A DNA stretch of 62,610 bases. Source: Stenotrophomonas sp. UBA2124 (GTDB lineage Bacteria > Pseudomonadota > Gammaproteobacteria > Xanthomonadales > Xanthomonadaceae). The notes below the pieces were generated by a model. It was not told the origin of the DNA and did not search any database. It was given only the letters and a program-made list of their open reading frames with translations. Positions 45,165 through 56,702 of this stretch are shown piece after piece (within the stretch, counting starts at the first letter, position 1; every line of letters starts with the position of its first letter). The position numbers were made by a program, and so were the translations under genes. The stretch spans positions 37,327-99,936 of the forward strand of contig DCXY01000052.1 of NCBI GenBank assembly GCA_002329155.1, read 5' to 3'.

Positions 45165-46685
45165 ATGAACGAACAGACCCCTGAAACGCAGCAGCCCCCC
45201 GTCGACGAGAACAGCCTCATCGCCGAGCGCCGCGCGAAACTCACGGCGCTGCGCGGGCAGGGCATTGCGTACCCGAACGACTTCCGCCGTGCTGATTTCG
45301 CCGGCAAGCTGCAGGCCGAATTCGCCGATGCCGAAACCTGGAGCGCCGAGGCGCTGGAAGGCAATGGCCGCACGGTGAAGATGGCCGGCCGGCTGATGGC
45401 CAAGCGCGTGATGGGCAAGGCCAGCTTTGCCCAGATCCAGGACGAGAGCGGCCGCATCCAGCTGTTCCTGCAGTCCACCGCGCTGGGCGATGTCTATGCC
45501 GCGTTCAAGGGCTGGGACGTGGGCGACATCATTGCCGTCGAGGGCGGGCTTACCCGTACCAAGACCGGCGAGCTGTCGGTGAAGGCCACCAGCATCCGCC
45601 TGCTGGTCAAGTCGCTGCGCCCGCTGCCGGACAAGTGGCACGGCCTGTCCGACGTGGAGCAGCGTTACCGCCAGCGTTATGTGGACCTGATCGTCACCCC
45701 GGAATCGCGCGAGGTGTTCATCAAACGCTCCAAGATCATCCGTGCGATGCGTGCGTGGCTGGACAACCGTGACTTCTTGGAAGTGGAGACGCCGATGATG
45801 CATTACATCCCCGGCGGCGCCACGGCCAAGCCGTTCAACACGCACCACAACGCGCTGGACCTGGACCTGTACCTGCGCGTGGCACCGGAGCTGTACCTCA
45901 AGCGTCTGGTGGTCGGCGGCCTGGAGCGCGTGTACGAGATCAACCGCAACTTCCGCAACGAAGGCGTCAGCACCCGCCACAACCCGGAATTCACCATGAT
46001 GGAGCTGTACGAGGCCTACGCCACGTACAACGAAGTGATGGACCTGACCGAAGGCGTGATCCGCGACGTGGCCCAGCAGGTGCTGGGCACCACGCAGGTG
46101 GAATGGGACGGTGCGCAGATCGACCTTGGCCCGTCCTTCCGCCGCTGGCGCATGGATGAGGCGGTGCGCCACTACAACCCGGAAATCAGCGCTGCCGACT
46201 GCACCGATCGCGAGGCGCTGCTGCGCCATTGCGAGCGCCTGAAGATCCGGGTCAAGCCGTCCTACGGCTGGGGCAAGCTACTGCTGGAGATCTTCGAGGC
46301 CACGGTGGAGCACACGCTGATCCAGCCGACCTTCATCACCGACCACCCGGTGGAAGTGTCGCCGCTGGCCCGCGCCAGCGACACCGAAGCCGGCTACACC
46401 GACCGCTTCGAGCTGTTCATCAACGGCAAGGAGATCGCCAACGGCTTCTCCGAGTTGAACGACCCGGAAGACCAGGCGGCACGTTTCCAGGCCCAGGTGG
46501 CGGCCAAGGACAGCGGCGACGACGAGGCCATGCACTACGACTCGGATTACATCCGTGCGCTGGAATATGGCCTGGCCCCGACCGGCGGCCTGGGCATCGG
46601 CATCGACCGCCTGGTGATGATGTTGACCGGCCGCGCTTCGATCCGCGACGTGCTGTTGTTCCCGTACATGCGCCCGGAAGCGTGA
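45165..46685 (+). CDS. lysS: Lysyl-tRNA synthetase, class II
   Basis: The 506-residue enzyme charges tRNA-Lys. The N-terminal OB-fold anticodon-binding domain (about 60-160) is followed by the class II core: motif 2 FRNEGVSTRHNPEFTMMEL and motif 3 GLGIGIDRLVMML. ATG 45165 gives the family N-terminus. The pairing with prfB is widespread. A hairpin terminator follows at 46711. Confidence 0.96.
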   Translation: MNEQTPETQQPPVDENSLIAERRAKLTALRGQGIAYPNDFRRADFAGKLQAEFADAETWSAEALEGNGRTVKMAGRLMAKRVMGKASFAQIQDESGRIQLFLQSTALGDVYAAFKGWDVGDIIAVEGGLTRTKTGELSVKATSIRLLVKSLRPLPDKWHGLSDVEQRYRQRYVDLIVTPESREVFIKRSKIIRAMRAWLDNRDFLEVETPMMHYIPGGATAKPFNTHHNALDLDLYLRVAPELYLKRLVVGGLERVYEINRNFRNEGVSTRHNPEFTMMELYEAYATYNEVMDLTEGVIRDVAQQVLGTTQVEWDGAQIDLGPSFRRWRMDEAVRHYNPEISAADCTDREALLRHCERLKIRVKPSYGWGKLLLEIFEATVEHTLIQPTFITDHPVEVSPLARASDTEAGYTDRFELFINGKEIANGFSELNDPEDQAARFQAQVAAKDSGDDEAMHYDSDYIRALEYGLAPTGGLGIGIDRLVMMLTGRASIRDVLLFPYMRPEA

Positions 46686-46710
46686 TCCTGCAGTTTGGAT
46701 GAGGGATGCA

Positions 46711-46736
46711 AAGCCCCTGTGGAGACACGGGGGCTT
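46711..46736 (+). terminator. Terminator of lysS
   Basis: Eleven-base stem AAGCCCCTGTG / CACGGGGGCTT with one mismatch, followed by CTTGTTT. Confidence 0.75.
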
Positions 46737-46788
46737 CTTGTTTCTGGGGTGTTTGGAGAGTGGCTTGGGCTTGGGGCTTGGCTGAGGT

Positions 46789-46902
46789 CCCGGGTGCGCT
46801 TTGCTTACCCGGGCTACAAGGGCAGGGCTGCGAGCAGGTACATGCGTCCTGCGGAGCACATAGCCCTTCTCCCGCTTGCGGGAGAAGGGTTGGGATGAGG
46901 GC
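46789..46902. repeat. Two palindromic repeats in the lysS-rpfB gap
   Basis: A CCCGGG-type copy (46789-46817, nearly identical to 41056-41084) and a CCCTTCTCCCG-type copy (46863-46902) lie side by side. This gap is where the rpfF/rpfC/rpfG genes would be expected in relatives. No coding sequence remains. Confidence 0.8.
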
Positions 46903-46931
46903 GCTTCTCGCACAGCTACACCCACCCACAA

Positions 46932-46957
46932 AAAAGCCCTCCCGGTGATGGGAGGGC
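46932..46957 (-). terminator. Terminator of rpfB
   Basis: Ten-base perfect stem AAGCCCTCCC / GGGAGGGCTT with six-base loop, followed on the minus strand by six T. It lies 25 bp past the rpfB stop. Confidence 0.85.
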
Positions 46958-46982
46958 TTCGATCAGGCAACCCGCAGGCAGA

Positions 46983-48665
46983 TCACTCCACCGGCGGTGC
47001 GTCGCGCAGTTCGCGGCGCAGGATCTTGCCGACGTTGGTCTTCGGCAGTTCCTTGCGGAACTCGACAATGCGCGGGTGCTTGTAGCCGGTGAGGTTGGCG
47101 CGGGCGAATTCCTTCACCTGCTCCTCGGTCAGGTTGGGGTCCTTCTTGACGATGACCACCTTGACTACTTCGCCCGACTTCTCGTTCGGCACACCGACCG
47201 CTGCCACTTCCAGCACGCCCGGCATCATGGCGATCACGTCTTCGATCTCGTTCGGGTACACGTTGAAGCCGGACACCAGAATCATGTCCTTCTTGCGGTC
47301 CACGATATAGAAGAAGCCCTGCTCATCCATGCGCGCCATGTCGCCGGTGTGCAGCCAGCCCTCGGCGTCGAGCACCTTTTCGGTCTCATCCGGGCGGTGC
47401 CAGTACCCCTTCATCACCTGCGGGCCACGGATGCACAGCTCGCCCACTTCGCCCACGGCCACGGTCTGGCCGTCGTCGTTCTTGACGCAGGCATCGGTGG
47501 AGGGAATCGGCAGGCCGATGGCGCCGTTGTATTCCTTCAGGTCCAGCGGGTTGATGCACGCGGCCGGTGAGGTTTCGGTAAGGCCATAGGCCTCCACCAG
47601 GGTGACGCCGGTGACCTTCTTCCACTTGTCGGCCACGGCGCGCTGCACCGCCATGCCGCCGCCCAGCGCGACCTTGAGGTTGGAGAAATCCACCTGATCG
47701 AAGCCTTCGGTGTTGAGCAGGCCGTTGAACAGCGTGTTGACGCCGGTGATGGCGGTGAAGCGGTTGTTCTTCAGCTCCTTGACGAAGCCCTTCATGTCGC
47801 GCGGGTTGGTGATCAGGTAGTTCAGACCACCGAGCTTCATGAAGACCAGACCGTTCGCCGTCAGCGCGAAGATGTGATACAGCGGCAGCGCGGTGATGAT
47901 CACTTCCTCGCCCGGCTTCACACCGGACGCGCCGATCCATGCCGACGCCTGCTGCATGTTGGCGATCAGGTTGCGGTGGGTCAGCATCGCGCCCTTGGCC
48001 ACGCCGGTGGTGCCGCCGGTGTACTGCAGGAAGGCGATGTCGTCGTGGTCGATATCCACCACCGGCATCGGGTGGCGCTTGCCCAGCCTAAGGGCTTCCT
48101 TGAAGCGCACGGCGCGCGGCAGGTCATAGTCCGGCACCATCTTCTTCACGTACTTCAGCACGAAGTTGACGATGCTGCCCTTGGGGAAGCCCAGCATGTC
48201 GCCCAGGCCGGTGGTAATGACGTGCTTGACCGGTGTCTCGTCGATCACCTGCTGCACGGTGTCGCCGAAGTTGTCCACCACCAGCAGTACCGAGGCGCCG
48301 GCGTCCACCAGCTGGTGCTTCAGCTCGCGCGCGGTGTAAAGCGGGTTGACGTTGACCACGGTCAGGCCGGCACGCAGGATGCCGAAAATCGCGATGGGGT
48401 ATTGCAGGCAGTTGGGCATCATGACCGCGACGCGGTCGCCCTTCTTCAGCTCCAGCTCGCCCAGCAGGTAGGCGGCGAACTGGGTGACCAGCGCATCGGC
48501 CTCACCATAGGTGATGGTCTTGCCGAAGTTGGAGTAAGCGGGGCGGTCACGGAACTTGGCCACTGAGGTGTCGAAGACCGCAGCGACGGAACGGAATTCG
48601 TTGACGTCGATTTCAGCCGGGACACCGGCCGGGTAGCTCTGCAGCCAGGGACGTTCCTGATTCAT
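46983..48665 (-). CDS. rpfB: Long-chain acyl-CoA synthetase RpfB/FadD
   Basis: The 560-residue enzyme activates fatty acids to acyl-CoA at the membrane. Motifs are YTGGTTGVAKGAMLTHRN (AMP-binding P-loop), YGLTETSPA, GWLHTGDMA and the FadD signature SGFNVYPNEIEDV. The length equals E. coli FadD (561). In Xanthomonas this gene is rpfB, lying beside rpfF, and it helps turn over the DSF signal by activating it. Here rpfF is not next to it, so the fatty acid role is the safe reading. The start ATG 48665 has GGAGG just upstream. It is single, with a strong terminator. Confidence 0.93.
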   Translation of the reverse strand: MNQERPWLQSYPAGVPAEIDVNEFRSVAAVFDTSVAKFRDRPAYSNFGKTITYGEADALVTQFAAYLLGELELKKGDRVAVMMPNCLQYPIAIFGILRAGLTVVNVNPLYTARELKHQLVDAGASVLLVVDNFGDTVQQVIDETPVKHVITTGLGDMLGFPKGSIVNFVLKYVKKMVPDYDLPRAVRFKEALRLGKRHPMPVVDIDHDDIAFLQYTGGTTGVAKGAMLTHRNLIANMQQASAWIGASGVKPGEEVIITALPLYHIFALTANGLVFMKLGGLNYLITNPRDMKGFVKELKNNRFTAITGVNTLFNGLLNTEGFDQVDFSNLKVALGGGMAVQRAVADKWKKVTGVTLVEAYGLTETSPAACINPLDLKEYNGAIGLPIPSTDACVKNDDGQTVAVGEVGELCIRGPQVMKGYWHRPDETEKVLDAEGWLHTGDMARMDEQGFFYIVDRKKDMILVSGFNVYPNEIEDVIAMMPGVLEVAAVGVPNEKSGEVVKVVIVKKDPNLTEEQVKEFARANLTGYKHPRIVEFRKELPKTNVGKILRRELRDAPPVE

Positions 48666-48773
48666 CTTCCCCTCCAGGAATTGGATATGGTCTAGTGATG
48701 GGGCAGGGCGTCGACGCCCCACGACCGCTGGCATCAGCATACCGTCCGGAATGGAAAAGGCGAAGGGGGACAA

Positions 48774-49220
48774 ATGATTCGATTGGTCCTGAAATGCATG
48801 CTTTGCGTCGTTATTACGCTTTCAGTGACGGCATGTGGGCGCGAAGAGCCGGAGCAGCAGCTGCGTGCGACGATTGCTGCAATGCAGAAGGATGTGGAAG
48901 CCGGCAAGGCCGGTGACTTCATGGACGGGGTGGCCAGTGACTTCGTCGGCAACGACGGTGTGGACCGTGCCGGGCTTGAGCGGCTGGTCAAGGCGCAGCT
49001 GCTGCTCAACAGCAAGGTGGGCGTGCAGACCGGGCCGGTGACGGTGGAGCTGGCGCCGGACAAGCGCACTGCGACCGTGCGTTTCAGTGTGCTGCTGGTG
49101 GGTGGCAGTGGCCGCTTCATGCCCGAGCGCGGCGACATGCAGGAACTGGTGAGCGGCTGGCGCGAGGAGAGCGGCGAGTGGAAGGTGTACAGCGCGAGTT
49201 GGAGGGCTGTGGGGCGGTAG
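48774..49220 (+). CDS. Small hypothetical lipoprotein
   Basis: The 148-residue precursor has a lipobox SVTAC (Cys21). The mature part (about 125 residues) looks like an NTF2/SnoaL-type cone fold: a long helix EEPEQQLRATIAAMQKDVEAG, DFMDGVASDFVGNDG, and beta strands ending in GEWKVYSASWR. Such folds bind small ligands or act as periplasmic chaperone-like proteins. I do not recognise a named family. It is divergent from rpfB with a 108 bp shared promoter region. Confidence 0.7.
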   Translation: MIRLVLKCMLCVVITLSVTACGREEPEQQLRATIAAMQKDVEAGKAGDFMDGVASDFVGNDGVDRAGLERLVKAQLLLNSKVGVQTGPVTVELAPDKRTATVRFSVLLVGGSGRFMPERGDMQELVSGWREESGEWKVYSASWRAVGR

Positions 49221-49241
49221 TGCGGTGGAGCAAAAGGCTCT

Positions 49242-49399
49242 ACCCCTCTCCAACCCTCCCCTTCGCTGCGCGAAAGGGAGGGGGTGGTCATGCGAGCGTG
49301 GGGCCCAACAGTGAAGCCTTGCCACCATCCTTCCGGACGCAGCAAAGCCGCTTCGCTCCCTCCCTTTCGCGCAGCGAAGGGGAGGGTTGGGGAGGGGTA
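49242..49399. repeat. Inverted pair of CCCCTCCCC-type repeats
   Basis: Copies at about 49242-49284 and 49357-49399 face each other and share the core CCCTCCCCTTCGCTGCGCG. The same family lies at 19102-19189. It fills most of the gap between the lipoprotein gene and acnA and shows no coding. Confidence 0.75.
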
Positions 49400-49430
49400 A
49401 GCTTTCAGCCACCCAGATATCAAGAAAGAG

Positions 49431-49452
49431 AAACGCCCCAACCGGGGCGTTT
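49431..49452 (-). terminator. Terminator of acnA
   Basis: Nine-base perfect stem AAACGCCCC / GGGGCGTTT with a four-base loop and minus-strand TTTCTCTTTC, 24 bp past the acnA stop. Confidence 0.8.
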
Positions 49453-49475
49453 CTCTCAACTCAATCCGGCAGCAA

Positions 49476-52241
<2,766 letters not shown>

Positions 52242-52465
52242 GGCATTGCTCCTTTACATACAGATGGCTTGCCGCGGCGGGGCCGCGCGGGCTTTCTTCA
52301 GGGCCATGGGCCCGTCAATGAATGCTCATCAAGTATGGACGAGGCACCCAACGCCGGAACCGGGCTGTTACGCCCAGTTTAGGCAATGGCGTGTTGCGTT
52401 CATGTAACGGCTGGGGAACTCCTGATGCCCATTGGGCGGACTTCCCGGGGTAGGGTATGCCGGTG

Positions 52466-52492
52466 GAAGTATGTATAATTCGTGCATACTTC
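52466..52492 (+). promoter_or_regulatory. vapBC promoter with overlapping operator
   Basis: An 8-base perfect inverted repeat GAAGTATG ... CATACTTC brackets TATAATTCGTG, so the -10 hexamer TATAAT (52474-52479) sits inside the palindrome, 26-31 bp from the vapB start. A VapB-VapC complex bound here would block RNA polymerase. Position and symmetry only. Confidence 0.7.
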
Positions 52493-52504
52493 ATTGGAGG
52501 TCCC

Positions 52505-52738
52505 ATGGAAGCCACCGTAGCTGAACGCGGGCAGATCACCCTGCCCAAGGCCGTACGCGATGCGCTGGGCCTGACCAAGGGCACCTTGCTGAAGGTGGAG
52601 CTGGACGGCAGCCGCATCATCCTGCGCAAGAGCGTGGACGATGCCATCTCCCGTGCCCGCGGCAAGTTCGCGCTGGACGGTTTTGAATCGGCCGAGCAGG
52701 CCGTGCGTACCGTGCGCGACGAGGCCGGCGGGGCATGA
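52505..52738 (+). CDS. vapB: VapB-type antitoxin (AbrB/SpoVT fold)
   Basis: The 77-residue protein has an N-terminal swapped-hairpin DNA-binding domain (EATVAERGQITLPKAVRDAL, then GTLLKVELDGSRIILRK) and a C-terminal tail that would cover the toxin active site. ATG 52505 has a GGAGG ribosome site. It overlaps vapC by four bases (ATGA). The palindrome at the promoter is the likely operator. It would neutralise VapC and repress its own operon. Confidence 0.88.
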   Translation: MEATVAERGQITLPKAVRDALGLTKGTLLKVELDGSRIILRKSVDDAISRARGKFALDGFESAEQAVRTVRDEAGGA

Positions 52739-53133
52739 TCGCCGTTGACTCCCCGGTCCTGATCGAACTGCTCAGCGACGGCCCGCGCGCCGACGCGGTG
52801 GAGTCCTGCCTGCGGCAGGCGCTGGTCGGCGGGCGGGTGGTCATCTGCGGCACCACCCTGGCCGAGGTCTGCGCCTCGCTGCGCGGTGGCGCCGAAGTGC
52901 AGGGCGCGCTGGAGGAAATGGGTGTGCACTTTAGCCCGCTGGAAGCCAAATCCGCGCTGCGTGCCGGCGAGATGCACCGCCGCCACCGCCAGCGCAGCGG
53001 CGACAGCCGCCGTATCGACGATTTCATGGTCGGCGCACATGCCCTGCTGCAGTGCGACGGCCTGATCACCTGGAACGACACGTTTTATCGCGACTACTTC
53101 AAGGGCCTGAAGCTGATCGTGCCGCAAGCCTGA
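52735..53133 (+). CDS. vapC: VapC-type PIN-domain RNase toxin
   Basis: The 132-residue PIN-domain endonuclease has Asp5 (MIAVDSPVLIELL), a Glu in TTLAEVCASL, the Asp pair in RIDDFMVGAHAL and the final acidic Asp of LITWNDTFYRDYF. These four acidic residues hold the metal ions that cut RNA (often tRNA). It follows vapB directly. The pair lies between acnA and acnB. The toxin is full length and looks intact. Confidence 0.88.
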   Translation: MIAVDSPVLIELLSDGPRADAVESCLRQALVGGRVVICGTTLAEVCASLRGGAEVQGALEEMGVHFSPLEAKSALRAGEMHRRHRQRSGDSRRIDDFMVGAHALLQCDGLITWNDTFYRDYFKGLKLIVPQA

Positions 53134-53173
53134 GCCCATCCATCAATCAAACCGCAATACCCCGGGAGTTGTC

Positions 53174-55765
53174 ATGTTGGAAGCCTACCGCCACCACGTA
53201 GCCGAGCGCGCCGCGCTTGGCATCCCGCCGCTGCCGCTGAGCGCACAGCAGACGGCCGAGGTCATCGAGCTGCTGAAGAGCCCGCCGGCCGGCGAAGCCG
53301 AGTTCCTGCTGGATCTGATCACCAACCGCGTGCCGGCGGGCGTGGACGACGCCGCCAAGGTGAAGGCCTCGTACCTGGCCGCCATCGCCTTCGGCAGCGA
53401 GAAGAACCCGCTGATCAGCCGCGCGCGTGCCACCGAGCTGCTGGGCACCATGCTGGGCGGCTACAACGTGGCCCCGCTGATCCAGCTGCTGGATGACGCC
53501 GAAGTGGGCACCATCGCCGCCAGCGGCCTGAAGAACACCCTGCTGGTGTTCGATGCCTTCCACGACGTGCAGGAAAAGGCCAAGGCCGGCAACGCCAACG
53601 CCCAGTCCGTGCTGCAGAGCTGGGCCGATGCCGAATGGTTCACCAGCAAGCCGGAAGTGCCGCAGAGCCTGACCATCACCGTGTTCAAGGTGCCGGGCGA
53701 AACCAATACCGACGACCTGTCGCCGGCACCGGACGCCACCACCCGTCCTGACATTCCGATGCACGCGCTGGCGATGCTGAAGAACAAGCGCGGTGATGCG
53801 CCGTTCGTGCCGGAAGACGACGGCAAGCGCGGCCCGATCCAGGAAATCCTGTCGCTGAAGGACAAGGGCCACCTGGTCGCCTACGTGGGCGACGTGGTCG
53901 GTACCGGTTCCAGCCGCAAGTCGGCCACCAACAGCGTGCTGTGGTGGACGGGCGACGACATTCCGTTCATCCCGAACAAGCGCGCCGGTGGCGTGTGCCT
54001 GGGCGGCAAGATCGCGCCGATCTTCTACAACACCATGGAAGACGCCGGTGCGCTGCCGATCGAGCTGGACGTGTCGAAGATGGAGCACGGCGATGTCGTC
54101 GAGCTGCGTCCGTACGACGGCAAGGCGCTGAAGAACGGTGAAGTGATCGCCGAATTCCAGGTCAAGAGCGACGTGCTGTTCGACGAAGTGCGCGCGGGTG
54201 GCCGCATTCCGCTGATCATCGGCCGTGGCCTGACCGCCAAGGCGCGCGAGGCGCTGGGCCTGCCGGCCACCGAGCTGTTCCGCCTGCCGGTGCAGCCGGC
54301 CGATACCGGCAAGGGCTACTCGCTGGCGCAGAAGATGGTGGGCCGCGCCTGTGGCCTGCCGGAAGGTAAGGGCATGCGCCCGGGCACCTACTGCGAACCG
54401 AAGATGACCTCAGTGGGTTCGCAGGACACCACCGGTCCGATGACCCGTGACGAGCTGAAGGACCTGGCCTGCCTGGGCTTCTCGGCCGATCTGGTGATGC
54501 AGTCGTTCTGCCACACCGCTGCCTACCCGAAGCCGGTGGACGTGAAGACCCACCACACCCTGCCTGAGTTCATCTCCACCCGTGGCGGCGTTTCGCTGCG
54601 CCCGGGCGATGGCGTGATCCACAGCTGGCTCAACCGCATGCTGCTGCCGGATACCGTGGGTACCGGTGGTGACTCGCACACACGTTTCCCGGTGGGCATC
54701 TCGTTCCCTGCCGGTTCGGGCCTGGTCGCCTTCGCTGCCGCCACCGGCGTGATGCCGCTGGACATGCCGGAGTCGGTGCTGGTGCGCTTCAAGGGCAAGA
54801 TGCAGCCGGGCGTGACCCTGCGCGATCTGGTCAACGCCATCCCGCTGTATGCCATCAAGCAGGGTCTGCTGACCGTGGCCAAGGCTGGCAAGAAGAACAT
54901 CTTCTCCGGCCGCATCCTTGAAATCGAAGGTCTGCCGGAGTTGAAGGTGGAGCAGGCATTCGAGCTGTCCGATGCTTCGGCCGAGCGTTCGGCGGCCGGT
55001 TGCTCGGTGCGCCTGAACAAGGAGCCGATCATCGAGTACCTCAACAGCAACATCACGCTGCTGAAGTGGATGATTGCCGAGGGTTACCAGGACGCCCGTT
55101 CGCTGGCGCGTCGCGTGGAGAAGATGGAAGCGTGGCTGGCTGATCCGCAGCTGCTGGAGCCCGATGCCGATGCCGAGTACGCCGCGGTCATCGAGATCGA
55201 CCTGGCCGACATCCACGAGCCGATCGTGGCCTGCCCGAACGACCCGGACGACGTGAAGACCCTGTCCGACGTGGCCGGTGCCAAGATCGATGAGGTGTTC
55301 ATCGGTTCGTGCATGACCAACATCGGTCACTTCCGTGCGGCCGCCAAGCTGCTGGAAGGCAAGCGCGACATCCCGACCCGTCTGTGGGTGGCCCCGCCGA
55401 CCAAGATGGATGCTTCCGAGCTGACCAAGGAAGGCGTGTACGGCACCTTCGGTGCGGCCGGTGCGCGCATGGAAATGCCGGGCTGCTCGCTGTGCATGGG
55501 CAACCAGGCACAGATCCGCGAAGGCTCGACCGCCATGTCCACCTCCACCCGCAACTTCCCGAACCGTCTGGGCCGCAACACCAACGTGTATCTGGGTTCG
55601 GCGGAGCTGGCAGCCATCTGCTCGCGCCTTGGCCGCATCCCGACCAAGGAAGAGTACATGGCCGACGTTGGCGTGCTCGATGCCGCCGGAAGCGAGATCT
55701 ACCGCTACATGAACTTCGACCAGATCAGCGATTACAAGGAAGTGGCCGATTCGGTCAACGCCTGA
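53174..55765 (+). CDS. acnB: Aconitate hydratase B
   Basis: The 863-residue enzyme is the main TCA cycle aconitase in many gamma-proteobacteria (E. coli AcnB 865). The N-terminal HEAT-like domain (about 1-160) distinguishes it from AcnA. Cluster Cys are found in SCMTNIGHF and CSLCMGNQAQ. The active-site serine loop is GSSRKSATNS. ATG 53174 follows a weak GGGAG site. A hairpin terminator follows the stop. AcnB is sensitive to iron and oxidation and can bind mRNAs. Confidence 0.96.
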   Translation: MLEAYRHHVAERAALGIPPLPLSAQQTAEVIELLKSPPAGEAEFLLDLITNRVPAGVDDAAKVKASYLAAIAFGSEKNPLISRARATELLGTMLGGYNVAPLIQLLDDAEVGTIAASGLKNTLLVFDAFHDVQEKAKAGNANAQSVLQSWADAEWFTSKPEVPQSLTITVFKVPGETNTDDLSPAPDATTRPDIPMHALAMLKNKRGDAPFVPEDDGKRGPIQEILSLKDKGHLVAYVGDVVGTGSSRKSATNSVLWWTGDDIPFIPNKRAGGVCLGGKIAPIFYNTMEDAGALPIELDVSKMEHGDVVELRPYDGKALKNGEVIAEFQVKSDVLFDEVRAGGRIPLIIGRGLTAKAREALGLPATELFRLPVQPADTGKGYSLAQKMVGRACGLPEGKGMRPGTYCEPKMTSVGSQDTTGPMTRDELKDLACLGFSADLVMQSFCHTAAYPKPVDVKTHHTLPEFISTRGGVSLRPGDGVIHSWLNRMLLPDTVGTGGDSHTRFPVGISFPAGSGLVAFAAATGVMPLDMPESVLVRFKGKMQPGVTLRDLVNAIPLYAIKQGLLTVAKAGKKNIFSGRILEIEGLPELKVEQAFELSDASAERSAAGCSVRLNKEPIIEYLNSNITLLKWMIAEGYQDARSLARRVEKMEAWLADPQLLEPDADAEYAAVIEIDLADIHEPIVACPNDPDDVKTLSDVAGAKIDEVFIGSCMTNIGHFRAAAKLLEGKRDIPTRLWVAPPTKMDASELTKEGVYGTFGAAGARMEMPGCSLCMGNQAQIREGSTAMSTSTRNFPNRLGRNTNVYLGSAELAAICSRLGRIPTKEEYMADVGVLDAAGSEIYRYMNFDQISDYKEVADSVNA

Positions 55766-55791
55766 GTGATCTGAGCGGCATGTGTTGAACG

Positions 55792-55818
55792 AAACCCCCG
55801 GCGAAAGCCGGGGGTTTT
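55792..55818 (+). terminator. Terminator of acnB
   Basis: Eleven-base stem AAACCCCCGGC / GCCGGGGGTTT with GAAA-type loop and a following T run, about 27 bp past the stop. Confidence 0.85.
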
Positions 55819-56290
55819 GTTTGTGCGGTGCAGGCCGGAGAGGACACGGCGCATGCGGTTGAGGGCTCTCTTGTTCGAGCGGCAACGGTATGGCGATGCA
55901 GCTGCGGGTGGGCTGCGATGATCTTGCGAAGCACGCGCATGATGGTGAGGGCCCTGCAGAGAACACGCCGTTGAGTGGTGCGATTCGGTAGCGAACATCA
56001 CGGCTCCGCCCGTTGATGAATTGGCAGCGGCGGGGAAGTTCACTGGAAATTGCCCGGATCAGCGCAACGTGTTTGTTGAGGATCGGCGTTCAGTTTTCTG
56101 CCGCGAACGATGACTGCGGGTGATGTGGATGCGCGGAAAAACGCCGGAAATCCCCTTGTTTTCGCATGAATTGGCGCTGCTGATCGTGCAGTTGCAGCAT
56201 CTTCACCGCGCATCCACGTACGCCAACGTGGGCTGAAAGCAGGTTGCGCCTGCGGTGACAAACGCCGCTATATTCCAGCTGCCCCAAGAC
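55819..56290. other. Gap of about 470 bp with no recognised gene
   Basis: Between the acnB terminator and the Lpp-like gene I see only short frames without codon bias or a ribosome site. The base composition looks less GC-rich than in the flanking genes. A TATATT -10-like box (about 56271-56276) near the right end may serve the lipoprotein gene. An unrecognised small RNA cannot be excluded. Confidence 0.4.
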
Positions 56291-56305
56291 GAAGGAGTGA
56301 GTGGA

Positions 56306-56575
56306 ATGTTTCTGACCAGGCAACAGATTGTGACGGTGCGTTCGGTTGGTGTGGCGGCTGTCGTCGCGCTGAGCCTTGCTTCCTGCGCAACCTACAAAGA
56401 AGAGTTTGCAGGAATCAATTCACGCCTCGATACACTCGATGCGAAGGTGCAGGGTGCGGCGCAGAGTGCCGAATCGGCCAATCAGTCCGCACAGCAGGCC
56501 AACCAGCGGTTGGATCAGATTGAAGGCCGTGTGCAGCGCCTGGAAACCGCCCCGCGCCGCACGCCGCGCGGCTGA
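56306..56575 (+). CDS. Lpp-like coiled-coil outer-membrane lipoprotein
   Basis: The 89-residue precursor has a signal peptide with lipobox LAS-C (Cys27), and then a heptad-repeat helix (INSRLDTLDAKVQGAAQSAE and on to LDQIEGRVQRLE) as in Braun-type lipoproteins. The C-terminus RTPRG lacks the terminal Lys that links Lpp to peptidoglycan. It would form a helical oligomer under the outer membrane. GAAGGAG is well spaced from ATG 56306. A strong terminator follows. Other gene starts (GTG 56297) are possible. The next gene is an L,D-transpeptidase, an enzyme class that in E. coli attaches Lpp to the wall. Confidence 0.8.
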   Translation: MFLTRQQIVTVRSVGVAAVVALSLASCATYKEEFAGINSRLDTLDAKVQGAAQSAESANQSAQQANQRLDQIEGRVQRLETAPRRTPRG

Positions 56576-56614
56576 TCGAATCCGCACAATGCGTGTGTAG
56601 CATCTGAATCCGGA

Positions 56615-56650
56615 ACCCAGTGGCCTTTGCCGGCCACTGGGTTTCTTTTT
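56615..56650 (+). terminator. Terminator of the Lpp-like gene
   Basis: Eleven-base perfect stem ACCCAGTGGCC / GGCCACTGGGT with TTCTTTTT after it, 40 bp past the stop. Confidence 0.9.
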
Positions 56651-56702
56651 CATCACGTAGTGGGTATTCCATACGTGGCCGATATCTGAAAGGAGCCCTC
56701 CC

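Noticed and set aside
56040..56261. A 73-residue minus-strand frame in the gap after acnB
   Set aside because: No ribosome site, no codon bias and no recognisable motif.
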